Source: Candidatus Iainarchaeum sp.
GTDB lineage: Archaea; B1Sed10-29; WALL01
Length of the DNA stretch: 64,000 nt
Direction of reading: 5' to 3'
NCBI GenBank assembly: GCA_023129115.1
Contig: JAGMCR010000015.1
Coordinates: 1-64,000 of the forward strand
Made by a program: the position numbers and the translations under genes. Shown here piece by piece: positions 10,487 through 20,694 of the stretch. Below the pieces are notes generated by a model that was not told the DNA's origin, ran no database searches, and saw only the letters and a program-made list of their open reading frames with translations. Positions within the stretch are counted from its first letter, which is position 1, and each line of letters begins with the position of its first letter.

Positions 10487-11674
10487 TTGACATGGGCAGG
10501 CTTTAAAAAGATTGTCCAATTATCCTATTGCGTGTATATAGACCCTTCCTTCCTGATTCAGCTTGGCGTGGTCCTGATTTCCGCCAAAGCCATGGGCGAG
10601 CTCTTCACGAAGTTCCGCCAGCCCTCGATGCTCGGCGAGATACTGGCCGGCGTAATCCTGGGCCCGTTCGCCCTCGGCTGGGTGGCTGCCACGCCCGGGC
10701 TCGAGACCCTTGCCGCGATTGGCATATTGTCTATGATTTTCCTGATTGGCCTAGAGTTCAACATCCGCTCCATCTTCAGGATGGGCGCCACCACGTTCCT
10801 CGTGGCCGCGGGCGGCATAACCCTGCCCATTGTAATGGCAGTCGTGCTCCTGCCGGGCGAGGGCGCGCTCTTCATTGGCGCGGCAATGGCCGCGACCTCA
10901 ATCGGCGTCGCGGCGCGCGTATTGGCTGACATGGGTCGCCTCAAGTCCGAGGAGGGCCGGCTGGTGACCACCGCCGCCGTGGTTGACGACATCGTGGGCG
11001 TGATTATCCTGGCGGTAATCACTGTCGCCACCACTGCGTGGGCAGTGGCCCAGATGGTCCTGCAGACCGTGGCCTTTTTGGCCCTCATTGTCTTCGCAGC
11101 TATTTCTTTCTCGTATTTCTGGGGCTACAAGGCCCTCTCAATCAAGCGCAGCATCCACGAGTCCTCGCTCCTGCCCCTGTTCCTGGGGGGGTGTTTCCTC
11201 CTGGCGTGGCTTTCGACACAGATACAGCTCGCTGCCGTCGTGGGCGCCTTCACAGCTGGCGTGTTTTTCTCTGAAATCCACGACAAGAAGCACGTTATGC
11301 AGGAGCTGAAGCCTTTTTACGAGGTATTTGTGCCCATTTTCTTCTTCTATATCGGCATGCACGTCAACCTCGGCGCGGCCCTGGGCGCCGGGCTGGCCGT
11401 TGTGTCCCTGTTGGCAATCGCTTTCCTCGGAAAGCTCGTGGGCAGCGGCCTGCCGGCGCTTTTGTCGCTCCCGCCGCGCAAGTCCCTCGTGGTCGGCCTC
11501 GCCATGGTTCCCCGGATGGAGCTCGCGCTCGCCATTGTTTCTGCGGGCCTGCTGGTGGGCAAGGTCGACGCCGCCCTGTATTCCTCGTTCGTGATTGTCG
11601 TGCTCGTGACGCTTGCGGCGTCGCCGTGGCTAATCGAGAAAGCGTATTCTTTCGAGATAAAGAAGCACCTTTAG
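10487..11674 (+). CDS. Cation:proton antiporter (CPA2/Kef-type membrane domain)
   Basis: LGEILAGVILGPFALGW, VVDDIVGVIILAV, VGAFTAGVFFSE; multiple TM helices; start uncertain. Confidence 0.85.
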   Translation: MTWAGFKKIVQLSYCVYIDPSFLIQLGVVLISAKAMGELFTKFRQPSMLGEILAGVILGPFALGWVAATPGLETLAAIGILSMIFLIGLEFNIRSIFRMGATTFLVAAGGITLPIVMAVVLLPGEGALFIGAAMAATSIGVAARVLADMGRLKSEEGRLVTTAAVVDDIVGVIILAVITVATTAWAVAQMVLQTVAFLALIVFAAISFSYFWGYKALSIKRSIHESSLLPLFLGGCFLLAWLSTQIQLAAVVGAFTAGVFFSEIHDKKHVMQELKPFYEVFVPIFFFYIGMHVNLGAALGAGLAVVSLLAIAFLGKLVGSGLPALLSLPPRKSLVVGLAMVPRMELALAIVSAGLLVGKVDAALYSSFVIVVLVTLAASPWLIEKAYSFEIKKHL

Positions 11675-12210
11675 CCGTCCCACTTTTTCCTTAGCTCTGG
11701 CATTTCCTTGTAGAGCCACTGCGCCCACTCGAGGAACGCCTCGGCCTCTGCCTTTATGTAGTCTTCAATCCGCCAGTGCTCTTTTTCCTTGTACCAAAAG
11801 GGAATGCCTTTGCCGCTGAACGGCTTCTTCGTTATTTTATCTAATCCCGACCCGAGGAACTCGCCCTTGTTCATCAACACCCCGATTGTCTGCAGGTCAA
11901 TGAACGGCTTGTCGAGTATGTCGACGCGCGGCAGCCCGTACGCCGCGAGCCTCTCGCGCAAAAAGTTGTGCTCGAACACTAGGTTGTACCCCATGGGCAC
12001 GAACGCGAATGGGTACGGGTCCGTGATTCTTGTCGAGCCGAGAAAGTCCTGGAGCATGTCGCGCTCGCTGGACTCCCACTCCTTGTGGATCACGAGGTCG
12101 CCAATCGGCTTGGCTGTGTTACGGTCGACTTCCTGGTACTGGACAGTGATTATCTTGTCCTGCTCGGGCTTGACGCCGGTGGTCTCGATGTCGAAGTAGT
12201 AAGTGGGCAT
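11671..12210 (-). CDS. Predicted 3'-5' exonuclease (RNase H fold, DnaQ/PolB-exo-like)
   Basis: MPTYYFDIETTGVKPEQDKIITVQYQE (DxE motif) with later YNLVFEHNFLRERL; start moved to the internal ATG. Confidence 0.65.
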   Translation of the reverse strand: MPTYYFDIETTGVKPEQDKIITVQYQEVDRNTAKPIGDLVIHKEWESSERDMLQDFLGSTRITDPYPFAFVPMGYNLVFEHNFLRERLAAYGLPRVDILDKPFIDLQTIGVLMNKGEFLGSGLDKITKKPFSGKGIPFWYKEKEHWRIEDYIKAEAEAFLEWAQWLYKEMPELRKKWDG

Positions 12211-12264
12211 TGCTAGCCTTATGGCGGGGAATTGATTTAAAGGTTGGGGGGCATAACTATACCC

Positions 12265-13029
12265 ATGCCAAAAGGATTGGAGAGGGCCAAGACGTTCGTC
12301 CGCAGCAAGTTTTTCCGGCCGAAGAAGGAAAAGAAGCCGGAGAAGCCTCTTGAGGAGCGGAAGAAGAGCATAACAGGCCATCACGAAAAGATACTCGATG
12401 GCATGAAGGCAATCGCTAAAAAGGCCGGGGTGGGTCCAGCCGCCCGGGAAAAGGTGTGGGGGGAAAAGTGGGCGGAGCTAATCGAGAAAAAAGGGGAGTA
12501 TACCCCGGGCCTTACGACTGAAGAGTCCATGAAGGAAATAAATGCAAAAGTAGCTGAGGACTCTAAGGAGGTCGAGCGCACCGTAAGGGCAGCGGAGGCC
12601 GAGATGAACGCGGAAATCCAGAAAGTCTCCAAGGTAATCCTAACTTCTGCGCCGGAGTACTTCAAGGAGTCTGGCGCCTACCTCCAGCAGGTAATGGCGG
12701 AGGTGAAGGCCGGCGGCGACAGGGGGGAGTACGAGGCGGCGGTCAAGCACCTGATGAAGATTAACACTGAGCTGCTGTTGCAGATGGGTGATACCAGCGC
12801 GTCCATGTGGGGCTACAGGAAAAAGATCAGCTCTGAAGGCACGGAATTTGTCAAGCGCAACATGGACAAGATGGAGGACCAACTCCGGGAACAGGACGCG
12901 GCCCTTAAAAGCGCACTCGAGCAAAAGCCAAACGTCTTCACGCGATTCAAGAAGGCCGCCGCGGCAAAGAACCCGTTCAGGGCGATGGTGAAGAAGCCAA
13001 CGCCCAAAGGAAAGCCCACAAAGGCGTAA
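12265..13029 (+). CDS. Lysine-rich helical protein of unknown function
   Basis: Open frame with promoter-like AT-rich upstream; MPKGLERAKTFVRSKFFRPKKEK. Confidence 0.7.
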   Translation: MPKGLERAKTFVRSKFFRPKKEKKPEKPLEERKKSITGHHEKILDGMKAIAKKAGVGPAAREKVWGEKWAELIEKKGEYTPGLTTEESMKEINAKVAEDSKEVERTVRAAEAEMNAEIQKVSKVILTSAPEYFKESGAYLQQVMAEVKAGGDRGEYEAAVKHLMKINTELLLQMGDTSASMWGYRKKISSEGTEFVKRNMDKMEDQLREQDAALKSALEQKPNVFTRFKKAAAAKNPFRAMVKKPTPKGKPTKA

Positions 13030-13060
13030 CACTCTTTTATATTGCGGCTGCGTAAACTAA

Positions 13061-13747
13061 TTGATGAAGAAGATTTTTGCGAGAACACTCATGCGTGGCG
13101 GCAGGAAAAAGGGCAAGAGCAAGAAAGAGGCCCAGCCCACCAAAGCCAAGCCGGAAAAGAAAGAGTCGGCCCACGTGGACACTATACTCGGCCGGGGCAC
13201 GGCGGTGCAGGCGCGGCTTGCGCCGGCAAAGGCGCCCAAAGAAAACATTTTTCGGGACAAGAACCTGTCTGCCTTCGGGGACTTGAAGAGCGCGGCCAAG
13301 CACGTGGAGGGGATGAAAAAAACCATTAACGCGGGCCACAGCTATTTGAAGGAATACACCGGCCTTGTCCGGGAGCACAAGAAGAACTTCACCGAGGCCG
13401 ACGTCAAGAGAGTGGTCGAGAAGAACGTCGCAATCAAGCAGAGCATGGAAGAGGCCCATAACGAAGTGGACAAGTCTTTGGGCGAGCTGGACCTGTTTTT
13501 CAAGGAGAGGAAGGGGCTCATGCTCAAGGCGGACGAATTGAACATGACGCCGGAACAGCGAGAAATACTAGGTGGCGAAATCAGGCAATTGGACTCCCTG
13601 GTGTCGAAGATGGAGCGCGTCAAGGCCAATTCCCTGAACACCGCCAACTTGTTCGAGAGGCAGCACGAAGGCCTCGCGGTGCCAGAGAGATACATGGAAG
13701 CACTCTACAAACAGTTCCCCAAAATGAAAGAAGCAGAAGCGGCTTGA
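13061..13747 (+). CDS. Lysine-rich helical protein of unknown function
   Basis: MMKKIFARTLMRGGRKKGKSKKEAQPTK...; TATA-like ctcttttatatt upstream. Confidence 0.7.
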   Translation: MMKKIFARTLMRGGRKKGKSKKEAQPTKAKPEKKESAHVDTILGRGTAVQARLAPAKAPKENIFRDKNLSAFGDLKSAAKHVEGMKKTINAGHSYLKEYTGLVREHKKNFTEADVKRVVEKNVAIKQSMEEAHNEVDKSLGELDLFFKERKGLMLKADELNMTPEQREILGGEIRQLDSLVSKMERVKANSLNTANLFERQHEGLAVPERYMEALYKQFPKMKEAEAA

Positions 13748-13760
13748 TTGGTGATGCCTA

Positions 13761-13916
13761 TTGATTAAAGAGCCGAGAAAACAAAGGGAAAAGCAACTGG
13801 GAGACAAAGTGCACGACATGCTTAGGAAAGAAAAGCCCCCCGAGGAAACCCCCCCGCAGCAGAGATTTATCCTACACGAAGTAATCCTCCGGTGGCTCCG
13901 CAAGAAAAAAGACTAG
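13761..13916 (+). CDS. Possible 51-aa basic protein (TTG start)
   Basis: LIKEPRKQREKQLGDKVHDMLRKEKPPEETPPQQRFILHEVILRWLRKKKD*. Confidence 0.35.
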   Translation: MIKEPRKQREKQLGDKVHDMLRKEKPPEETPPQQRFILHEVILRWLRKKKD

Positions 13917-14049
13917 TTTTTCCACAGCTGAAACCCAGCTGGCACGTTAGGCTTGGGAGCCTAACGGCTCCCAGAGACAATTTACTGAGGGGGGTGCGGC
14001 TTCCCAGGGTAGCCAGGGGGGAGCTGCGCTCCCCCCTAAGGACGCTGAT

Positions 14050-14319
14050 GGGCAGGGAGACATAGTCTGCCTTCTGTTTCACAGGGAAGCTAGGTTCCCA
14101 AGTGGCATTCGACTTAGCGGGGCAATCCCCTTGCACGCCTTTGGACCGTGGGCCGTTTCATCCGCTGCATTCTCCACTCATGCATAGCAATCATCGCTTA
14201 ACGGTGAACCGCGGTATCGTTTCTGCTCCCGCGGGAAGCCTCTCGACTTCGTGTTTGTCTGAACGGCGTGGGCAGAACTTCCTCAGCACATAAGTGCCGC
14301 AGCCACTCGCTCCCTACCC
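14050..14319 (-). ncRNA. rnpB: RNase P RNA
   Basis: On minus strand: P1 arms GGGTAGGGAG / CTCCCTGCCC; GCTGAGGAAGTTCTGCCCAC (CR-I-like); GGGAGCAGAAACGATACCGCGG; AACAGAAGGCAGACTATG 3' core; TATA-like ctttataa about 45 nt upstream. Confidence 0.85.
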
Positions 14320-14423
14320 GACGACGCAAGCGCCGCCGCCTCCAGTTACGGAAGCACAAAAATTACATTTATTGCACTTTATAAAGGTAACCCTTAAAAG
14401 CACTCACCGAGAATCATTCCCCG

Positions 14424-14963
14424 ATGAAGGCCACACTCAAGCTCGCGCGGTTCTGGTTCACCTCGCTCTGGGAGCCAAAGAAGCTATTGAAGGAGCTCAA
14501 GCGCCCGAGCTACGCCATCACTCTCCTGAACGTGCTCGTGCCCTCCATTGCCGCGTCCTTGTTCGCCATATTCGTGCTCGCTGGCGGGCTCCACAGGGTC
14601 GACACGTGGGCGTACGGCAAGACCATCCTCTTCTCCACAGTGAAGTACTTCGCGCTCGCCGTAATCTACGGCCTCGGCGTGGCCTCCGGCCGCAAGGCCT
14701 CGCTGCGGCGCATGGCCTGCCTCGTCTCGTTCCCAATCACGGGCTACCTCTTGCTCGTGGACGCCGCGCTTATCATGGGCAACCCAATCGCCGGCGTCCC
14801 CATCTCAATCGTGCTCAAGACCCTGCTCGTGCTCTTCGCCCTGGCGGCCGCGGGCATCGCGCACGCCGAAGCAAAGATGGAGTGGTGGAAGGCAGGGGCA
14901 TGGCTCGCGGCCGTGCTCGCCATCGTCGACTTCATTTCGCCTTTCCTCAGCGCGATGCTCTAG
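14424..14963 (+). CDS. Membrane protein, Yip1-like
   Basis: FWFTSLWEPKKLLKEL then five TM segments. Confidence 0.55.
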   Translation: MKATLKLARFWFTSLWEPKKLLKELKRPSYAITLLNVLVPSIAASLFAIFVLAGGLHRVDTWAYGKTILFSTVKYFALAVIYGLGVASGRKASLRRMACLVSFPITGYLLLVDAALIMGNPIAGVPISIVLKTLLVLFALAAAGIAHAEAKMEWWKAGAWLAAVLAIVDFISPFLSAML

Positions 14964-15556
14964 CGCTTGGAGTAAAGCCCAATGTAAAAAGTCCCCTCGG
15001 AGTGCAGCTCTTCTACTTCTTGGGGTAGGGGCACGGGCTCAAACTGGTTTTCTCTCGCGATTTTGTCGTAATGCTTCCTGTTGTTCTCGACGCCCACGCC
15101 GAATGGCTCTGCCGCCAGCGCGAAAAACTTGCCGGGCTTCAGGTGCTTTGCCGCCGCGCTGAACACGTCTTCCTCGTCGAACGGGTAGCTGCACACCACG
15201 AGATCCGCGTCGTCCGTCGCCTCCGCATGGAAGTCGCCGCGGTACTCTACGGGCAGGCCCTTCCTGATGTTCTTTTTCAGGAGTTTCGTATACCCTGGGT
15301 TGTGCTCGTACATGACGTACTTGCCTCGGGCAAACACTTTGGACACTGCCTTGTGCACGCCTGCGTCGCCGGCTGGCCCCAGCTCGTGCACGGTTGGCTT
15401 CTTGAGCTTTAGGCCCCCAGCCAGCTTGCCGAACACCGCGGCCAAGAACTTTCGCCGCGCTTTTCCCGCCTTCTCAAGGTCGCCTCGGGTGTTTGACTTG
15501 CCCGGCCACCACCTGGTCAGCGAATGCCACTCCTCTTTCATCTCGTGCAAGCCCAT
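14960..15556 (-). CDS. SAM-dependent methyltransferase-like protein
   Basis: VHELGPAGDAGVHKAV...YVMYEHNPGYTKLLKKNI...DADLVVCSYPFDEEDVFSAAAKHLKPGKFFAL. Confidence 0.55.
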   Translation of the reverse strand: MGLHEMKEEWHSLTRWWPGKSNTRGDLEKAGKARRKFLAAVFGKLAGGLKLKKPTVHELGPAGDAGVHKAVSKVFARGKYVMYEHNPGYTKLLKKNIRKGLPVEYRGDFHAEATDDADLVVCSYPFDEEDVFSAAAKHLKPGKFFALAAEPFGVGVENNRKHYDKIARENQFEPVPLPQEVEELHSEGTFYIGLYSKR

Positions 15557-15610
15557 GCTATTGATAAGAAAAAAGTAAGTTAATAAACCCCCACTGGCTA
15601 TCTCTTTTTC

Positions 15611-16912
15611 GTGGTTAGGAAGTCCGTCAAGAAAAGCGTCGGCAGTTACGTTAAGCGCAGCGTGCGCAAGGTCGGCGAAGAACGGGAAGAAAAAAAGGAC
15701 TTGCTGGAGAGCATTCCCGTCGACAAAATCAAGAATGAGTGGGAGAGGCAGAAGCGCGAGCGCGCGGCGGCAGCAAAGAAGCAGCGCGAGGCCAGGGCCG
15801 CCGCGGCAAGGAAAATGAAGAGGCGCAGGGAAGAGGCGGCGAAGAAGGCCCGGGCAATGGCGGCCAAGATAAAGAAGCCGAAGCCCCTCGTCGAGCTGCC
15901 CAAGCTGCCCTGGGTGGCGATTGCCCGCGTGGTTATCGGGCTGTTCGTGGTTGCCATAGTGGCCTCCATGATTGTGAGCCTCGTCTTCGCGGTACATCTT
16001 TGCGAAGACGGCACGCCCTACGGCCAGTGCTCGGACACACACCCCTACGTCTGCACGGACGGGAGGCTGGTCCTCGCGGTGTCCAAGTGCGGCTGCGGCG
16101 AAGGCGAGAGGGAGTACAAGGGCAGCTGCATTCTGTCAGTGCAGTGCTTCGACGGCACGCTCGAGCCAGAGTGCTCGCTGACCAAGCCGCTGCAGTGCGT
16201 CGGCGGCGAGCTCGTGGAGAACGCGGGCATGTGCGGATGCCCCAGCGATTACGAGGTCGTGGGAGACTTCTGCGAAAAAATCGAGAAGTGCGTCGACGGC
16301 ACGAGGGAGGGCTTCTGCTCCAAGACGAAGCCATACCTTTGCTCCGGCGGAGAGCTTTCTCCGAAGGCAAGCGTGTGCGGCTGCCCCCTGGGCGAGATTG
16401 GGTACGGGGACCTGTGCGTGCCCCAGAGCGAGGCCTCGGTGCGCGAGGCGTTCGACCACATCAACTCCCTCCGCGCGGAGTACGGGCGGAATGAAATTTT
16501 GTGGGACAGCCGCGCGAGCGACCTCGCACTCGACCGCTCGCGGGACATGTTCGTCCGCGGCTACACAGACCACGTCACTCCGGAGGGCGAGTGCGCCAAG
16601 ACCATGAAATCCGACTACGGGCTCTCGAGCAAAGAGATAGTCGCGGAGAACATCCTGCGCATCTGGTACGCGAGCGGCCTGCCCGCGCCGACGCTGGACC
16701 CCATGTTTGCTGTGGACGAGTGGATGACGAGCCGCGCGCACCGCTACAACCTCCTGTACGAGTTCCACGAGCGCGGCGGCCTTGGGTGCTACAAAAACTA
16801 CTGCGTATTCCTGGGGGTGCACACGAAGAAGGGCGGGTTCGGGGACGGCCCGTGCTCGGCGTGGAACGAGACCTATTGGGAGACTGCCCCGCCGCTCCCG
16901 GGCGAGGCCTAG
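15611..16912 (+). CDS. CAP/SCP-domain protein with basic N-terminus, TM anchor and three Cys-rich repeats
   Basis: EAFDHINSLRAEYGRNEILWDSRASDLALDRSRDMFVRGYTDHVTPEGE; repeats CxDGTxxxxCSxTKPxxCxxGxL...CGC. Confidence 0.75.
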   Translation: MVRKSVKKSVGSYVKRSVRKVGEEREEKKDLLESIPVDKIKNEWERQKRERAAAAKKQREARAAAARKMKRRREEAAKKARAMAAKIKKPKPLVELPKLPWVAIARVVIGLFVVAIVASMIVSLVFAVHLCEDGTPYGQCSDTHPYVCTDGRLVLAVSKCGCGEGEREYKGSCILSVQCFDGTLEPECSLTKPLQCVGGELVENAGMCGCPSDYEVVGDFCEKIEKCVDGTREGFCSKTKPYLCSGGELSPKASVCGCPLGEIGYGDLCVPQSEASVREAFDHINSLRAEYGRNEILWDSRASDLALDRSRDMFVRGYTDHVTPEGECAKTMKSDYGLSSKEIVAENILRIWYASGLPAPTLDPMFAVDEWMTSRAHRYNLLYEFHERGGLGCYKNYCVFLGVHTKKGGFGDGPCSAWNETYWETAPPLPGEA

Positions 16913-17229
16913 AGCGCGGTGCCAATCATCAGGTATATCAGTACCGCGAACACAGAGGCCGCCAGGATTATTCCCGTGACCATGAGGAGGAACATTGTGA
17001 TTATGGCGTACCCCGAGATGTCCCAGATTGCCGTTTCGACTCCTTCCTTGACAGCGTCGCGCCAGAGCTCTTCCTTGAGCGACTCGCCGCGGATTACTTT
17101 TCTGACTATGTCGGAGACCTCGTGTGCGCTCACGGGGTTCGGGTTTTCCTCACGTATTACCCGGCGGACTGTCTGTGCGACGTCCTGGGAGGTGAGAGGG
17201 CCGGAGTTTTTCTTTTTGGGAACAGGCAT
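16909..17229 (-). CDS. Small membrane protein of unknown function
   Basis: RTVRRVIREENPNPVSAHEVSDIVRKVIRGES internal repeat plus C-terminal TM helices. Confidence 0.6.
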   Translation of the reverse strand: MPVPKKKNSGPLTSQDVAQTVRRVIREENPNPVSAHEVSDIVRKVIRGESLKEELWRDAVKEGVETAIWDISGYAIITMFLLMVTGIILAASVFAVLIYLMIGTAL

Positions 17230-17320
17230 TTTGAATCACCGCAGCCAATTACTTCGAGGAACTAAAAAAACTTTTCGGACGCAAGCCATTAAATAGTGCA
17301 AATGGATTAACCAATCCGGA

Positions 17321-17626
17321 GTGTTTTGGTTGGAAGAGGTCAAGAAAGAGAAGACCCGAAGGTCTCCGTTCGTGAATCCCACGGAGTACAAGCCCGTGGA
17401 CGAAAAGGAAAGGGAGATTAAGCAGATAGCGGACAAGTTGAGATTGGACGATGCGACGAAAGCAGTTTCCGACAAGGATTTCCATGAGGCGCTTGAGCTG
17501 GTGCAGAAAAATCAGCCCATTAGAGAAGTAACCGAGAAATTGCACAACATTACGGACGGGGCGCTGCTGCTCCAGGTCTACAAGGACCTGAAAAAGATTG
17601 CAGGCCTCCGGAAACCAGAAGAGTAA
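17321..17626 (+). CDS. Hypothetical protein, 101 aa
   Basis: Open frame; ends inside a tandem repeat. Confidence 0.55.
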   Translation: MFWLEEVKKEKTRRSPFVNPTEYKPVDEKEREIKQIADKLRLDDATKAVSDKDFHEALELVQKNQPIREVTEKLHNITDGALLLQVYKDLKKIAGLRKPEE

Positions 17627-17667
17627 AACCAGAAGAGTAAAACCAGAAGAGTAAAACCAGAAGAGTG
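17612..17667. repeat. Tandem repeat, 4 x 14 bp (aaaccagaagagta)
   Basis: Directly read; contains the stop codon of the preceding ORF and abuts the next ORF. Confidence 0.95.
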
Positions 17668-17673
17668 ATTGTT

Positions 17674-19788
17674 ATGTCAAGGAAGAAAAACGTGATAGAC
17701 CAGGTTGCGGGCTTAGGGCTTTTGCTCGTCGCGGTCGTGATAATGGTGTCGGCCGTCGTGATGATTGACATGCCCGACGTGACAGTGATTTCGGCAGGGA
17801 TTCTCGCGCCGCCAGTGGTCCTGCCGACGGGCGAATACACTGCGGCCGCCTTTAACCCACTGGAGGAATTGGCCGCCCGGAGCTTCGCGAGCGACGAAGA
17901 GTTCGCCGCGTTCGCGAGGGACTACGAGGACGCCTACTACGGCTACCGCGGCTTTGAAATGACTGACGCAGTAATCGGCGCGCCCATGCCCGGGATGGCA
18001 ATGGCAGAAGGCGGGGCCGGGGAAAAGCAGGCAATCGACTTCTCCGAGACAAATGTCCAGGTCGCGGGCATCGACGAGGGCGACCTAATCAAGACGGACG
18101 GCGACTACATCTACACAGTCTCCGGCGACACTGTATATATAATCAAGGCCTATCCCGGCGAGGACGCGGAAATCGTTTCCAAGATTGAGTACGACTACGA
18201 GCCGTCCGAGCTATTCATCCACGGCGACAGGCTCGCCGTGTTCGGCAACTACTACGGCGACGTCGCGGGAATCGACTTCGTGCCCCAGAACGGCATGTCA
18301 TTCTTCGACGTCTATGACGTGAGCGACCGCTCGAGCCCCAAGCCAGTGAAGGAATACCTCTTCGAGGGGCGTTTCTTCCGCGCGCGGATGTACGGCGACT
18401 ACGCCTACTTCGTGGCCACGAACGGGTTCGACTACCGCCCGATTTATCCCACGCCGCTCATCATCGAGGACGGAGAAGTGCGGGCCATGCCCGCCCCGGA
18501 CATCCATTACTTCCCAATCCCGTACCACTACCCCGACTTGCTCACGGTGCACGCCATCGACCTGGCCAACCTGGGCGAGGAGAGCTCGAAGGCCATTGCG
18601 GTCGAGGGCGGCCAGAGCCTCTACATGTCGGCCGAGAACATGTACATTACATATACCGAATATGTAAACGAGTACGACCTCCGGAACGACATCACGAAGT
18701 CGCTCCTCGAGGACGAGCTGACGCGGACGGACCGGGGGCTCATCGAGCTGATTGTGGGCTTGCCCGCAGAAATCCTGACGCACCACGAGAAGGAAGCCAA
18801 AATCCTGGGCATCTACACCAACCACTTGAACTACATGACGCAGAAGGAGCGGGACGAGCTCGAGGACGAGATTGAGGTGCAGCTCAAGAAAAAGCTCAAG
18901 GAATACGAGTACTTCGAGTTCACGGTAATCAGCCAGCTCGGCATCAAGGGCGGCGAGATAACCATCGGCAGCACGGGCAAGGTCCCGGGCCACGTCGTCA
19001 ACCAGTTCTCGATGGACGAGCACGGGGGAGTGTTCCGCATCGCGACCACGGTGAGCCCGCGCTGGTCGTGGAGGTGGAAGGACCGCAGCGAGTCCGTGAA
19101 CAACGTCTTTGCGCTGGACTCTTCGCTCAAGGTAATCGGCGAGCTCGGCGAGGTCGCGGAGGGCGAGCAAATCTATTCGACCCGCTTCATGGGCGACAAA
19201 TTGTACATGGTGACATTCCGCCAGGTCGACCCGTTCTTTGTGATTGACTTGTCGGACCCCACGGACATAAAGTCGCTCGGCGAACTGAAGATTCCAGGCT
19301 TCTCGCGCTATTTGCACCCCTATGACGAGACAACCATTATCGGCATCGGGCAGGAGACCACCGAGACCGGGCGCGTCATGGGCCTCAAGGTCTCCTTGTT
19401 CGACGTGACTGACGTGTCGGACCCGCAAGAAGTAGCGAAGTTCGTGACCGAGGAGCGCTACGCCCAGTCCACCGCGCTGACCGAGCACCACGCGTTCCTG
19501 TTCTCGAAAGAAAAGGAGTTGATGGTGATTCCGGTGTACAGCGGGTGGGGCGCTGACGGGGACTATGACGGCGCGTTCGTGTTCCGCATCAGCAAGGACG
19601 CGATTGAGCTGCGTGGCCTCGTGGACCACTCGTCGGGCGGCCGGTACGGCCCGTCTGTGCAGCGAAGCCTCTACATCGAGGAATTATTGTACACGAAGTC
19701 GCCGAGCTTACTTCGCATCAACGAGATTGAGGACTTGTCGCCGGTGAAGGACATCAAGCTCGGGGCGACGGACTTCCCGGTGTTCTAG
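17674..19788 (+). CDS. Membrane-anchored secreted beta-propeller domain protein
   Basis: N-terminal TM; ETNVQVAGIDEGDLIKTDGDYIYTVSGDTVYIIKAYP...; matches the COG4880-type beta-propeller family from memory. Confidence 0.8.
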   Translation: MSRKKNVIDQVAGLGLLLVAVVIMVSAVVMIDMPDVTVISAGILAPPVVLPTGEYTAAAFNPLEELAARSFASDEEFAAFARDYEDAYYGYRGFEMTDAVIGAPMPGMAMAEGGAGEKQAIDFSETNVQVAGIDEGDLIKTDGDYIYTVSGDTVYIIKAYPGEDAEIVSKIEYDYEPSELFIHGDRLAVFGNYYGDVAGIDFVPQNGMSFFDVYDVSDRSSPKPVKEYLFEGRFFRARMYGDYAYFVATNGFDYRPIYPTPLIIEDGEVRAMPAPDIHYFPIPYHYPDLLTVHAIDLANLGEESSKAIAVEGGQSLYMSAENMYITYTEYVNEYDLRNDITKSLLEDELTRTDRGLIELIVGLPAEILTHHEKEAKILGIYTNHLNYMTQKERDELEDEIEVQLKKKLKEYEYFEFTVISQLGIKGGEITIGSTGKVPGHVVNQFSMDEHGGVFRIATTVSPRWSWRWKDRSESVNNVFALDSSLKVIGELGEVAEGEQIYSTRFMGDKLYMVTFRQVDPFFVIDLSDPTDIKSLGELKIPGFSRYLHPYDETTIIGIGQETTETGRVMGLKVSLFDVTDVSDPQEVAKFVTEERYAQSTALTEHHAFLFSKEKELMVIPVYSGWGADGDYDGAFVFRISKDAIELRGLVDHSSGGRYGPSVQRSLYIEELLYTKSPSLLRINEIEDLSPVKDIKLGATDFPVF

Positions 19789-20294
19789 AGCAGCCGCTCA
19801 AGCACTTCGATGAGGCTGCCGCCGCCGTAGACGTGGGGGATTGCTTCTTCGAGAATCGGCTCTATGTCTTGCTTCTGGTCTTCCGGCAGGGTGTTCTCGA
19901 GGTACATCCTTAGGTAGTGCCTGCCGTCTGCCTTGTCCTGCCGGATGAGGCCTTCGGCCTCGGCGAGCATGCCTTTGCCAATCGCGTAGTTGTTGTAGTG
20001 CTTTTCGAAGGCCTTGTCGAACCCTTCTTTTCCTGCGTCGTCCAGGGTTCCTTCGATAATGAATTTTGAGAGCACGCCGGCGTATTCGGGCGTGGCAGAG
20101 CCACCGATTTTTTCGTCTACGTGCTTCTGGAGCGCGTTCCTGACCTTGGTTTTTGTCTGGAAGACGAGGTCGTCCAGTTTCTTGCGGCGGGCGGTGAAGG
20201 CGATTCCTTTTGGCATTTCGTCCCGGTTTTTCTCGTGGCTCACTAGCTCGCCGAAGTGCTTCTTGGCCTTTTGGTAGTGCTCTTCTGCCATCAT
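19785..20294 (-). CDS. Charged helical protein, tandem paralogue of upstream gene
   Basis: Shares NALQKHxxxK...GFDxAxxxHYNxYxxxK pattern with 20291..20626; ATGA coupling. Confidence 0.6.
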   Translation of the reverse strand: MMAEEHYQKAKKHFGELVSHEKNRDEMPKGIAFTARRKKLDDLVFQTKTKVRNALQKHVDEKIGGSATPEYAGVLSKFIIEGTLDDAGKEGFDKAFEKHYNNYAIGKGMLAEAEGLIRQDKADGRHYLRMYLENTLPEDQKQDIEPILEEAIPHVYGGGSLIEVLERLL

Positions 20295-20626
20295 TCCAAT
20301 CCCGCTTTTTTCAATGTATAGTAATTGTAGTGCTCGAAGTACGCGTTGTCGAACCCCTTGACCTTGGCGTCCGCCAATACCTTTTTGGCAATCACTTCCG
20401 CCACTACATCTGGGTCTGCCGCTATGTCCCTCAGCTCCAATTGTTTCTTGATGTGCTTCTGCAAAGCATTCAGCGATTGGGCTATTTCGCCCTCAATCTT
20501 GTTGGAGAGGCTTTGCTGCCGCCTCTGCTCGGAAGGGGGCCATTTTTTCCCGCCGGTCCAAATCTCGCGCTCCAGCTTCAAGGCGTTGTTGTAATGTTCC
20601 TTCGCCTTCTCGTACTTGAGGGCCAT
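20291..20626 (-). CDS. Charged helical protein, tandem paralogue of downstream gene
   Basis: See 19785..20294. Confidence 0.6.
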   Translation of the reverse strand: MALKYEKAKEHYNNALKLEREIWTGGKKWPPSEQRRQQSLSNKIEGEIAQSLNALQKHIKKQLELRDIAADPDVVAEVIAKKVLADAKVKGFDNAYFEHYNYYTLKKAGLE

Positions 20627-20694
20627 GCACTAACTATCGATTTCCTGCTTTAAAGCCTTAAGCATAAATACTCATTTTTGGATAATTTAGTGCA

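Noticed and set aside
14294-15028. 244-aa Arg/His-rich plus ORF
   Set aside because: Out-of-frame shadow of the 14424..14963 membrane gene running out of the RNase P RNA region.
17612-17667. 4 x 14-bp tandem repeat as a regulatory or mobile feature
   Set aside because: More simply replication slippage at a stop codon; kept only as a repeat.
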